A DNA stretch of 29,581 bases from an uncultured Granulicatella sp. (GTDB lineage: Bacteria; Bacillota; Bacilli; Lactobacillales; Aerococcaceae). The notes beneath the pieces were generated by a model. That model worked only from the letters and a program-made list of their open reading frames with translations. It searched no databases and was not told the DNA's origin. Location: positions 1-29,581 of the forward strand of contig NZ_CALHIF010000008.1 of assembly GCF_938030755.1 (NCBI RefSeq), read 5' to 3'. Positions 1 to 7,543 of the stretch are shown one piece after another (positions within the stretch are counted from its first letter, which is position 1; every line of letters begins with the position of its first letter). The position numbers and the translations under genes were made by a program.

Positions 1-132
1 ATAGCATATATACGAAAAGAAAGAATAATGATTATAAATATTTACAATTTTTTAATAGTGGATAAACTGTAGATATTATATTTATAAAAAACTGTACTTG
101 GATTCATTTTGACAACATTTCTAGAAACAAAT
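1..132. other. AT-rich intergenic edge, no gene seen
   Basis: This stretch is very AT-rich. I see no open frame with a ribosome binding site and no convincing hairpin up to the terminator that begins at 133. It probably belongs to the space between the ABC exporter operon and a gene beyond the window edge. Confidence 0.5.
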
Positions 133-162
133 AATGCAGCCCTTTATATAAAGGACTGCATT
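133..162 (-). terminator. Terminator of the heterodimeric ABC exporter operon
   Basis: An inverted repeat (AATGCAG-CCTT / AAGG-CTGCATT, one mismatch) surrounds a short TATATA loop. On the minus strand it is followed by ATTATTTGTTT, a T-rich tail. It lies 24 nt past the stop codon of the last gene of the operon, so it is a likely Rho-independent terminator. Confidence 0.75.
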
Positions 163-186
163 TGAAAATAAAAACATTTTATCTAC

Positions 187-1992
187 TTAATCTAACTCAA
201 TTTGACCCGTGTATAGCTTGTAGTAAACACCATGTTTCTCCATTAAGGTTTCATGGTTTCCTCGTTCGATAATCTCACCGTGATCCATTACCATAATCAC
301 ATCGGCATTACGAATCGTAGATAAACGGTGGGCAATTACAAATGATGTGCGTCCCTCCATCAATTGGTCCATCCCGCGTGAAATCAACGCTTCTGTATGG
401 CTGTCGATTGAACTTGTCGCTTCATCAAGAATCAATACTTTAGGGTTCGCAACTGCAGCGCGCGCAATCGCTAGTAATTGACGTTGCCCTTGAGACAACC
501 CTTCTCCGTCACCTGTAATTTCTGTTTGGTACCCTTGTGGTAGGCGTTTGATAAAGCTATGAGCATTTGCTAATTTTGCCGCTTTAATCACTTCATCATC
601 TGTTGCATCTAATTTTCCATATCGAATATTATCCGCAATCGTTCCTGTAAATAAATGCGTATCTTGCAATACAATAGAAATTGTCTTACGCAAGTCATCT
701 TTCTTAATCTTAGTTACTGGAATCTCGTCGAAAGTAATAACCCCTGAATCGATCTCATAGAAACGGTTGATTAAGTTTGTAATGGTTGTTTTACCAGCAC
801 CTGTTGCCCCTACAAAGGCAACCTTTAATCCTGGTTCTGCCCATACATTGATGTCTTTTAAAATACGAACTCCTGGTACATAACCAAAGTCTACATTATG
901 AAGTTGAATATTCCCAACTACTGGAATACGTTTATCTCCATCCACCCAGTACCAGTTATCTTTATCTTGTTGATCAAGAGTGACTGTCCCTTCATCAATT
1001 TCAGGTACTTCACGAAGAATCGCAAATATACGTTCTGCCCCAGCCATTGCGCTTAAAAGAACATTCATTTGTTGAGACATTTGTGCAAGTGGTTGCGCAA
1101 ATGTTCTTGAGAATTGTAGAAATGAGGCAAGTCCTCCGATATCCATCCAATTTATAATAACGAGATAACCCCCAACAGCAGCGGTAATCGCATAGTTCAC
1201 ATAACTAATATTCCCTAAAATCGGGAACATAATTGTTGAATAAAATTGTGCATTGTTTGCTGCTTCTTGAAGTTCTCCGTTTAGTGTGTCAAATTCATCT
1301 AAAACTCTATGTTCATGGTTAAATACCTTAACCACTTTTTGTCCTTCAATATGCTCTTCCACAAATCCGTTCACTTGGCCAAGAATCGCTTGTTGTGCTG
1401 CGAATTGCTTTCCTGATTTTGCACCTAGCTTCTTCACAATTTGGAACATGAGATATACCATTGCAATCAGTAAAACCGTTAGAATTGGTGAAAGGATAAT
1501 CATCATGATAAACGTCAACACTAATTGAAGAGTGGAACTGATAATCATCAACATACTGTTGTTAAACGCATTTTGAATATTGTCAAAATCGTTCGTAAAA
1601 CGAGACATTAAATCCCCGTGCTTATTCGTATCAAAGAAACGAATTGGCAAAGTTTGAATATGGTTAAATAAATCTCCACGCATCTTTTCGATTGTATTTT
1701 GTCCAACTGTTACCATTAAACGTGCAGAGAAGTAGCTGGCGGTTGCACCAAGTACATAGATAATGGCGATAAAACCAAGCATTTTTGCTAATCCTGCCAA
1801 GTCTCCTGTTTCAATAAAATCATTGATTAATGGACGAATCGCATACGTTCCGATAATTCCAGAAGCACTTGAAATGATTAAGCAGACTACAACAACTGCA
1901 AGAGTCATCTTACTCTTCCATAAATATCCCCATAAGTCTGCCAAAGTTTGCTTCATATTTTCTGGACGTTTTGGCCCTTTAATTTTACTCAT
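187..1992 (-). CDS. ABC exporter half-transporter, catalytic subunit of a heterodimeric pair
   Basis: A 601-aa membrane ATPase with an N-terminal six-helix exporter domain (about residues 25-330) and a C-terminal nucleotide-binding domain. Walker A reads GATGAGKTT, Walker B ends LILDEATSSID with the catalytic Glu, and the H-loop is IAHR. The ABC signature is LSQGQ instead of LSGGQ. That substitution is typical of the subunit of heterodimeric multidrug exporters (TM287/288, LmrCD, BmrCD, EfrAB type) that contributes the altered signature to the degenerate ATP site. The start ATG overlaps the end of the upstream partner gene by 8 nt (ATGAGTAA), so translation is probably coupled. The likely job is export of drugs or lipids from the cytoplasmic membrane. 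The substrate cannot be read from the sequence. Confidence 0.9.
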   Translation of the reverse strand: MSKIKGPKRPENMKQTLADLWGYLWKSKMTLAVVVVCLIISSASGIIGTYAIRPLINDFIETGDLAGLAKMLGFIAIIYVLGATASYFSARLMVTVGQNTIEKMRGDLFNHIQTLPIRFFDTNKHGDLMSRFTNDFDNIQNAFNNSMLMIISSTLQLVLTFIMMIILSPILTVLLIAMVYLMFQIVKKLGAKSGKQFAAQQAILGQVNGFVEEHIEGQKVVKVFNHEHRVLDEFDTLNGELQEAANNAQFYSTIMFPILGNISYVNYAITAAVGGYLVIINWMDIGGLASFLQFSRTFAQPLAQMSQQMNVLLSAMAGAERIFAILREVPEIDEGTVTLDQQDKDNWYWVDGDKRIPVVGNIQLHNVDFGYVPGVRILKDINVWAEPGLKVAFVGATGAGKTTITNLINRFYEIDSGVITFDEIPVTKIKKDDLRKTISIVLQDTHLFTGTIADNIRYGKLDATDDEVIKAAKLANAHSFIKRLPQGYQTEITGDGEGLSQGQRQLLAIARAAVANPKVLILDEATSSIDSHTEALISRGMDQLMEGRTSFVIAHRLSTIRNADVIMVMDHGEIIERGNHETLMEKHGVYYKLYTGQIELD

Positions 1993-3721
1993 CTCCTTTG
2001 GCTCCTTTCATTTGGGTTTCGTAAATATCACGATACAAGTCGTTTGATTCCATTAAATCTTCGTGCGTTCCTAGTCCGTTCACTTTACCATCATCTAATA
2101 CAAGAATATTGTCAGCCCCTTGAATCGATGAAATACGTTGGGCAATAATAATAACCGTTGTTTCTGGTAAGTGATTGAAGAAAGCTTCGCGAATCTTTGA
2201 GTCCGTTGCCGTATCAACTGCTGACGTTGAATCGTCTAAGATTAACACTGCTGGCTTACGTAACATGGCACGAGCAATTGTAAGACGTTGTTTTTGTCCA
2301 CCCGAGAAGTTTGATCCTCCTTGCTCTACACGAGTGTCATATCCCTCAGGCATTTCCATAATGAAGTCATGAGCTTGTGCATGTTTAGCCGCTTGAATCA
2401 TCTCTTCTTCCGAAGCATTCGGATTTCCCCATAAGAGGTTCTCACGAATCGTTCCAGAGAATAGCATATTCTTTTGTAACACCATGGATACATTTTGGCG
2501 TAAATCAGAGAACCGATAATCACGAACGTCATGACCACCCACACGAACTGTCCCAGCTGTTGTGTCATAAAGTCGAGGAATCAACTGTACAAGAGAAGAC
2601 TTCCCTGAACCTGTTGGCCCGATAATCCCGAACACTTCACCGGGTTTAATCTTGAAGCTGATGTTGCTTAACACTTCTTCGTCTTGTTGTTTTCCATAAG
2701 AGAAATGAACATGGTCAAATTCTACTTCGCCATACACTTTGTCAACTGAGATTGGATGTTCTGGTTCTTCCACATCAATATTCGTATCTAACACTTCGAA
2801 AATACGATCCATAGACGCTTTTGTCATTGTCAACATGACGAACACGAATGAAATCATCATGAGGGACATCAAGATTTGTGTGATATAAGAAATGAAACTG
2901 ATAAGATCTCCAGTTGTCATCGTTCCACTAATAACAAGTCCGCCCCCAAACCACATCACCGCAATTGTTACAGCATAAATCGTTAATTGCATGATTGGGT
3001 TGTTCCACATCACGACATACATTGCATGGAGGGCACGTTCTCTATAGGTTGAGTTTTCCGCACCAAATTTTTTCTTTTCGAACATTTCACGTACGAAAGA
3101 CTTTACAACGCGAATTCCGATAAAGTTTTCTTGTAAAGTACGGTTGATACCGTCTGTTGCTTGTTGTAATTTTCTAAAGCGAGGAAAGGCAGTAGAAATG
3201 ATAAGAGCTAGCGATAACACTAAAATAGGTACAGCGACCATAAAGACGAGTGATAATTGTGCGTTAATACTTACTGCAAAGAAAATTGCGAAGATAAACA
3301 TCATTGGTGCACGTGCTAAAATACGCATCGTCATAATAGCTGTATTTTGAACATTGTTAACATCACTAGTCATCCGGGTAATTAAGGACGCATTGGAGAA
3401 GTGATCAATGTTCTTAAAGGAGAAAGCTTGAATCTTCTTCATTTCAGCAGAACGTAATTCTGCAGCTACCCCAGTACCAGCAATCGATGCAAATTTTGCA
3501 CCTAAAACTCCGGCCGAAAGAGATACAATCGCTACAAGAATCATAACGAACCCTTGTTGCATAATAAAGCCTAAGTCTTTATTTGGAATCCCTTCGTCAA
3601 TAATTTGCTTCATAATAATCGGTTGTGCTACTTCACAGAGCACCTCGACTAAAATGGCAAAAAACGCTAAGAAAGGATATTTTTTATACTTACTAAAAAA
3701 TGGAAGAATCTGTTTTAGCAT
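1985..3721 (-). CDS. ABC exporter half-transporter, degenerate-site subunit
   Basis: A 578-aa exporter half with six membrane helices in about the first 310 residues, then an ATPase domain with Walker A GPTGSGKSS and signature FSGGQKQR. Two catalytic positions are changed: Walker B reads LILDDSTSAVD (Asp where the catalytic Glu should be) and the H-loop reads IAQR (Gln for His). These are the hallmark of the non-hydrolysing half of heterodimeric exporters, and match the LSQGQ signature of its neighbour. I chose ATG 3721 because AAGGAG lies just upstream; the open frame extends further to TTG 3784 but has no ribosome binding site there. It is first in a two-gene operon behind a promoter at 3811-3839 and a hairpin leader. 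Confidence 0.9.
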   Translation of the reverse strand: MLKQILPFFSKYKKYPFLAFFAILVEVLCEVAQPIIMKQIIDEGIPNKDLGFIMQQGFVMILVAIVSLSAGVLGAKFASIAGTGVAAELRSAEMKKIQAFSFKNIDHFSNASLITRMTSDVNNVQNTAIMTMRILARAPMMFIFAIFFAVSINAQLSLVFMVAVPILVLSLALIISTAFPRFRKLQQATDGINRTLQENFIGIRVVKSFVREMFEKKKFGAENSTYRERALHAMYVVMWNNPIMQLTIYAVTIAVMWFGGGLVISGTMTTGDLISFISYITQILMSLMMISFVFVMLTMTKASMDRIFEVLDTNIDVEEPEHPISVDKVYGEVEFDHVHFSYGKQQDEEVLSNISFKIKPGEVFGIIGPTGSGKSSLVQLIPRLYDTTAGTVRVGGHDVRDYRFSDLRQNVSMVLQKNMLFSGTIRENLLWGNPNASEEEMIQAAKHAQAHDFIMEMPEGYDTRVEQGGSNFSGGQKQRLTIARAMLRKPAVLILDDSTSAVDTATDSKIREAFFNHLPETTVIIIAQRISSIQGADNILVLDDGKVNGLGTHEDLMESNDLYRDIYETQMKGAKGDE

Positions 3722-3751
3722 TTTTTCACTCCTTCTTTGATTTTTGATAAT

Positions 3752-3785
3752 AAAAAACTGCCTCTGGTCACACGCCAAAGACAAG
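3752..3785 (-). promoter_or_regulatory. Leader hairpin with T-run, possible attenuator
   Basis: On the minus strand, CTTGTCTTTGG and CCAGAGGCAG form about 10 pairs (several G-T) around a short loop and are followed directly by six T residues (3752-3757). This is an intrinsic terminator shape placed between the predicted promoter (3811-3839) and the first exporter gene (start 3721), so it could switch the operon off early. The 5' arm lies inside a 6-codon open frame. Function is inferred from position and shape only. Confidence 0.5.
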
Positions 3786-3788
3786 CAT
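3768..3788 (-). CDS. Possible 6-residue leader peptide (MLVFGV)
   Basis: ATG 3788 opens a six-codon frame ending in TGA at 3768. The frame runs through the 5' arm and loop of the leader hairpin, so a translating or stalled ribosome would prevent that hairpin forming. The predicted transcript start (about 3804) leaves only about 16 nt upstream and no clear ribosome binding site is present, which weakens the call. A related arrangement, a translated leader controlling a heterodimeric ABC exporter, is known for Bacillus subtilis bmrBCD, although its leader peptide is longer. Confidence 0.3.
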   Translation of the reverse strand: MLVFGV

Positions 3789-3810
3789 TCTGCTAAGAAT
3801 TACTAGAATA

Positions 3811-3839
3811 AGTTTATCAAGCTTTGACTTCGTTTTCAA
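3811..3839 (-). promoter_or_regulatory. Predicted sigma-A promoter of the ABC exporter operon
   Basis: Minus-strand TTGAAA (3834-3839), 17-nt spacer, TAAACT (3811-3816). The spacing is ideal and the -35 match is 5 of 6. It would start transcription near 3804, about 80 nt before the first exporter gene. Confidence 0.55.
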
Positions 3840-3955
3840 ATGAAACCCTTTGTTTTTTAACTGAATTTTCATTTTATTTTAAGGAAATTCTTTTTTTGAA
3901 AAGTAAAAATAGAATTGCCAAACTAATATTTTTCCATCGATAATAGCTCAGTATT

Positions 3956-3985
3956 TTGAGTTTGAACCGCGAATTATGGTACAAT
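3956..3985 (+). promoter_or_regulatory. Predicted thrC promoter
   Basis: TTGAGT (3956-3961), 18-nt spacer, TACAAT (3980-3985). It predicts a leader of about 30 nt before the GTG start at 4021. No T-box or other riboswitch fits in so short a leader. Confidence 0.6.
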
Positions 3986-4020
3986 GAGCCCAACGAAATT
4001 TTAGAAAGCGAGGGACTCAA

Positions 4021-5511
4021 GTGTCCACAATTCAATACATTAGTACAAGAGACACAAATAACCGCGTTACAGCTTCACAAGCCATTTTAAAAGGAATTGC
4101 TGAAGACGGTGGTTTATATGTACCGACTGTCCTCCCAGAAGTGACTCTGGACTGGGAAGTGTTAAAAACTCAAAGTTATCAAGAAATCTCCATCGAAATT
4201 TTATCTGCCTTTTTAACAGATTTTACAAAAGAAGAAATTACACAATGCGTGCATTCTGCATACGATACAACGTTTGATACAAAAGAAATCGCACCTGTAA
4301 AAAAAGTGGGCGACCGTCATTTCATGGAACTTTTCCACGGAAGAACCATCGCCTTCAAAGATATGGCGCTATCTATCTTGCCATATCTCCTCACAACTGC
4401 TGCAAAGAAAAACAAATCTGATAAAGAAATCGTGATTTTAACAGCGACTTCAGGCGACACTGGTAAAGCTGCCCTTGCAGGATTTGCGGATGTTCCTCAT
4501 ACAAACATTATCGTCTTTTATCCAAAAGGTGGCGTCAGTACGATTCAAGAACGCCAAATGGTGACACAAGCAGGCGACAACACTTTTGTCTATGGTGTAG
4601 AAGGAAACTTCGATGACGCACAGACTAAAGTAAAAGAATTATTTGCGGATAAAGAACTAAACGCGACACTAGCGGAAAAAGGATTCCAATTCTCTTCTGC
4701 AAACTCGATTAATATCGGACGTCTTTGCCCACAAATCGTGTACTACGTATTCGCGTACGCACAATTAGTGAAAGACGGCACTCTGAACATTGGCTCCCCA
4801 ATGAACGTTGTAGTTCCTACTGGTAACTTTGGTAACATTCTAGCAGCCTACTACGCAAAAGGCATCGGGGTTCCAATTAACAAACTCATCTGTGCTTCAA
4901 ACGAAAATGATGTGCTTGTTGATTTCTTCCAAACAGGAACATACAACCGACTACGTGAATTTAAATTAACAAGTTCTCCAAGTATGGATATTCTTGTTTC
5001 AAGTAACCTTGAGCGTTTCGTCTTTGAATTAACAGGACGCAGCTCGCAGGAAACAAATGCACTGATGACTTCTCTAAAAGAAAACGGAAGCTACTCTGTT
5101 CCAAATACAGATACGGCTCTCTTCCAACAATTTTATGGAAACCGTGCAAGCCAAGAAGAAACAGCTCAAACGATTCACGATGTATTCAAGAGCGAGCACT
5201 ACTTATTAGATCCACACACTGCGGTCGCAGATGCTGTGTATACGAAATATAAGAAAGAAACAGGAGATGTAACTCCTACGGTGGTAGTATCGACTGCGAG
5301 TCCATACAAATTCCCACAAAGCGTACTTTCAGCTTTAGACGTGGATACGAATCAATCTGATGCTAAATTGATGGATGCCATTCAACAAGAAAGCGGCATT
5401 GCCATTCCAACAGCAGTAACAAGCGTATTGGACGCGCCAATCCGTCATACAAAAGTTCTTTCAATCGAAGGCATGAAACAATCAGTCCTTGATTCATTAA
5501 ACATTCAATAA
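4021..5511 (+). CDS. thrC: Threonine synthase
   Basis: A 496-aa PLP-dependent lyase that converts O-phosphohomoserine to threonine in the cytoplasm. The PLP lysine is K113 in the segment GRTIAFKDMA, followed by the phosphate-binding region (ATSGDTGKAA, about 140-150) and a GNFGN motif near 280. The length of about 495 aa fits the longer (class II) threonine synthases. The start is GTG, preceded by GAGGG about 6 nt upstream; no in-frame ATG is better placed. The gene stands alone. hom and thrB are not next to it, although they often are in other Firmicutes. A strong shared terminator follows. Confidence 0.95.
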   Translation: MSTIQYISTRDTNNRVTASQAILKGIAEDGGLYVPTVLPEVTLDWEVLKTQSYQEISIEILSAFLTDFTKEEITQCVHSAYDTTFDTKEIAPVKKVGDRHFMELFHGRTIAFKDMALSILPYLLTTAAKKNKSDKEIVILTATSGDTGKAALAGFADVPHTNIIVFYPKGGVSTIQERQMVTQAGDNTFVYGVEGNFDDAQTKVKELFADKELNATLAEKGFQFSSANSINIGRLCPQIVYYVFAYAQLVKDGTLNIGSPMNVVVPTGNFGNILAAYYAKGIGVPINKLICASNENDVLVDFFQTGTYNRLREFKLTSSPSMDILVSSNLERFVFELTGRSSQETNALMTSLKENGSYSVPNTDTALFQQFYGNRASQEETAQTIHDVFKSEHYLLDPHTAVADAVYTKYKKETGDVTPTVVVSTASPYKFPQSVLSALDVDTNQSDAKLMDAIQQESGIAIPTAVTSVLDAPIRHTKVLSIEGMKQSVLDSLNIQ

Positions 5512-5513
5512 CA

Positions 5514-5562
5514 CAAAAGAAGACAAGAAATCATCGTTTTAACGATTTCTTGTCTTCTTTTT
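5514..5562. terminator. Bidirectional terminator between thrC and nitroreductase
   Basis: A long inverted repeat (AAGAAGACAAGAAATC / GATTTCTTGTCTTCTT) with A-run and T-run flanks lies between two converging genes. Its right edge touches the stop codon of the minus-strand gene. It can end transcription in both directions. Confidence 0.85.
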
Positions 5563-6310
5563 ATTCTTCTGTTAGAAATCCTTGTGCTTTTAATACATCG
5601 AGCATTTCCGAACGTTTAGCCCCAAGCGTATGGTATTTTGTAGACACTTGTTTTGTAAAGGCATCTACACGACGATTAGCATCACGAAGATCGTAATATT
5701 CTGTCACTGTCTCATCATACTCTTTCAACTCTTCTAATGGATTCTCCAGTTCACGGTATCCATTTTCCATATGAATCACTTCTTTTGGAAGGCGTGGTTT
5801 TAATTGAGGCTCTTGATTTGGCCAACCCACAGCTAAACCGATTGCTGGGTAAGTGTATTTTGGTAAATTTAGTAACTCGACGATTTTTGCTGTGTCGTTA
5901 AAGAAACTTCCTAGATACACAGTCCCCATCCCTAAAGATTCTGCCGCCACAACAACATTCTGAGCTGCAATCACTGCATCTGTTAACCCAGATACGAAAC
6001 GGTCTGCGCTACCTTGAACTCCAACTTCTTGTCCTAAGGCTTTTGCAATTTCAGTATTACGTCTTTGTTCCACCACAAATACGAATAAATGTCCGCTAGT
6101 AGCTACATAAGATTGTCCACTCACGGCAGCTAATTCCTTCTTCAACTCTGGATCTGTCACACTAATAATCGAATAAGCTTGTAAGTACATACTTGACGCT
6201 GTTCTTTGCGCTACTTCTACTAGTAAATCCACTTCCTCTTTTGTCAATGCTTGGTCTTTAAACGCACGAATCGTACGGTGATTTAATTGTGTTTTGATGG
6301 TTTCATTCAT
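5561..6310 (-). CDS. NAD(P)H-dependent flavin/nitroreductase (NfrA/FRP-type)
   Basis: A 249-aa nitroreductase-fold protein expected to bind FMN and use NAD(P)H to reduce flavins, nitro compounds or quinones. The N-terminal RTIRAF motif (residues 12-17) is the usual FMN phosphate site. The middle block AAESLGMGTVYLGSF and the end of the fold AIGLAVGWP are typical of the family. The C-terminal extension (about residues 170-249) is characteristic of the longer NfrA/FRP group. ATG 6310 has AAAGGAG upstream. It follows mecA and its terminator with only about 22 nt between, and I see no good promoter in that gap, so expression may depend on read-through. The exact physiological substrate is unknown. 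Confidence 0.88.
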   Translation of the reverse strand: MNETIKTQLNHRTIRAFKDQALTKEEVDLLVEVAQRTASSMYLQAYSIISVTDPELKKELAAVSGQSYVATSGHLFVFVVEQRRNTEIAKALGQEVGVQGSADRFVSGLTDAVIAAQNVVVAAESLGMGTVYLGSFFNDTAKIVELLNLPKYTYPAIGLAVGWPNQEPQLKPRLPKEVIHMENGYRELENPLEELKEYDETVTEYYDLRDANRRVDAFTKQVSTKYHTLGAKRSEMLDVLKAQGFLTEE

Positions 6311-6332
6311 TTTGATGGCTCCTTTGTATCAA

Positions 6333-6360
6333 AAAAAGAGTCGACTGCTCAACTCTTTTT
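6333..6360 (-). terminator. Terminator after mecA
   Basis: AAAAAGAGT / ACTCTTTTT inverted repeat. On the minus strand it is followed by further T residues, 5 nt past the mecA stop. It sits immediately ahead of the nitroreductase ribosome binding site. Confidence 0.7.
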
Positions 6361-6365
6361 GGTTT

Positions 6366-7049
6366 TTAGAAATATTGTTTGCCTGTTTCGAGGGCAGCTT
6401 CCGGCATAATGACTTCGCCGTATTCTTGCAACACTTCCCATGAAATTCTTGAGAACTCTGCATACTCGCGAACAAGTGCCATTTTTGAAGCCGTTTCCTC
6501 TGGTTTTTTCACTGGATGGAAAACATGTAAGAAGTAATGTCCACTATAGCGATATAGAACAGATTGTTCAAACTCTCCTGCTGTTTCTTTTGCCATTGAA
6601 ACAAAGTCTTCGAAGTCTTCAAAAACAACTGTCACATCGATTGGTTTCAATGTTGAAGATTCATCTTCCATATTAATCACTGGTTTTGGAGAAAGTTTTC
6701 CTTCTTCTTTATCCTCTTTGCGCTTCTTCCCGATACGATCTGTAAGGGAATGTTGAATCGTATCGACTATATTGCGCACCATACGCTCGTCTGTTGACTC
6801 ATCTCCCATGTCCACAATACGTGTCACATAGAGTTCTAGACCGTCTGGATTTGGCATGATTTGAAAACTCAATCCGTCTGAATCTTCGAATTGATTCAAG
6901 ACGCCCATCTCCTCTAAAATACTATGGAAAAAGCTTTCGATTTCGCCTGGATTTCCAAGTAATTCAGGTATTGATGTACCACGGTCGATGAGATCTTGGT
7001 TCTCGATACGTAACAAGAATGTATCGTCGTTAATGCGTTCCATTTCCAT
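6366..7049 (-). CDS. mecA: Adaptor protein MecA
   Basis: A 227-aa adaptor that delivers substrates to the ClpC unfoldase of the ClpCP protease. The N-terminal substrate-binding part has the family pattern: MERINDDT at the start, ENQDLIDRG near 20, then GNPGEIESFFHSILEEM and PNPDGLELYVTRI. A charged low-complexity linker (about 110-135, KKRKEDKEEG) leads to the C-terminal ClpC-binding domain, which begins near VTVVFEDFEDFVSMA. I place the start at ATG 7049, with AGGGGTG six bases upstream, rather than at the upstream GTG 7058, which lies inside that binding site. The promoter must lie next to the structured element that follows; only a weak candidate (TAGAAT near 7078-7083) is visible. Confidence 0.92.
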   Translation of the reverse strand: MEMERINDDTFLLRIENQDLIDRGTSIPELLGNPGEIESFFHSILEEMGVLNQFEDSDGLSFQIMPNPDGLELYVTRIVDMGDESTDERMVRNIVDTIQHSLTDRIGKKRKEDKEEGKLSPKPVINMEDESSTLKPIDVTVVFEDFEDFVSMAKETAGEFEQSVLYRYSGHYFLHVFHPVKKPEETASKMALVREYAEFSRISWEVLQEYGEVIMPEAALETGKQYF

Positions 7050-7206
7050 AATATTCACCCCTTTTTACCTTATCCATCTATTCTAGACCAAACCTGAAAA
7101 AAATAAAAGAAATACGATTGGAAGACTAATACAAATTGGTTTGTGCTTTGTGTTTGTTGAAAAACAGCTTGAGATGGGGCAAATTGAACTTGCGTTCAAA
7201 TATACT

Positions 7207-7404
7207 AAAAAAAGATTACTGCGAATTCCTTGCGGATTCTCTTTATAATCGCTGTTACGGGGCACCGGTGTAAGCCTTGGTCTTACACCTTCGAAGCTTC
7301 AAACGCGGAGTAAGGAACAAGTTCCTACTCCGCGTTTGAAGCTTCGATGCGATTCCCCGTTACTACGATTATAAAATCCGCAAGATTCTTCGTAATCTTT
7401 TTTT
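7207..7404 (+). repeat. Structured intergenic element, copy 1
   Basis: The outer stem begins AAAAAAAGATTAC and ends GTAATCTTTTTTT, continues through TTATAATCG / CGATTATAA and closes at ACGGGG / CCCCGT. Inside is hairpin A (7267-7289; GGTGTAAG / CTTACACC, loop CCTTGGT). The second arm starts TCGAAGCTTCAAA (7291) and ends in hairpin B (CGCGGAGT, a bulged A, AGGAA, 4-nt loop). In this copy the second arm is fully paired, up to TTTGAAGCTTCGA at 7347. Complementary flanks extend the palindrome: 7168-7190 pairs with 7414-7436 and 7099-7117 with 7460-7476, so almost 380 nt could fold as one. It fills the gap between mecA and the ABC-2 operon. Not recognised; RNA or DNA role unknown. Confidence 0.8.
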
Positions 7405-7543
7405 ATTTATTCTGTTCAATTTGCCCCATACCAAGCTGATTGAAAAGGTGCTAAAACCTTCGTATTTCTTATTTTTGGAAGGGTGAATAGGATGGAAGCA
7501 GGCCTCAAAACGACGAAGCTTCTTACCTTATAATTAATAGGAG

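Noticed and set aside
7207..7404. CRISPR or direct-repeat array
   Set aside because: The repeats are inverted and folded once per locus; no regularly spaced direct repeats with spacers occur anywhere in the window.
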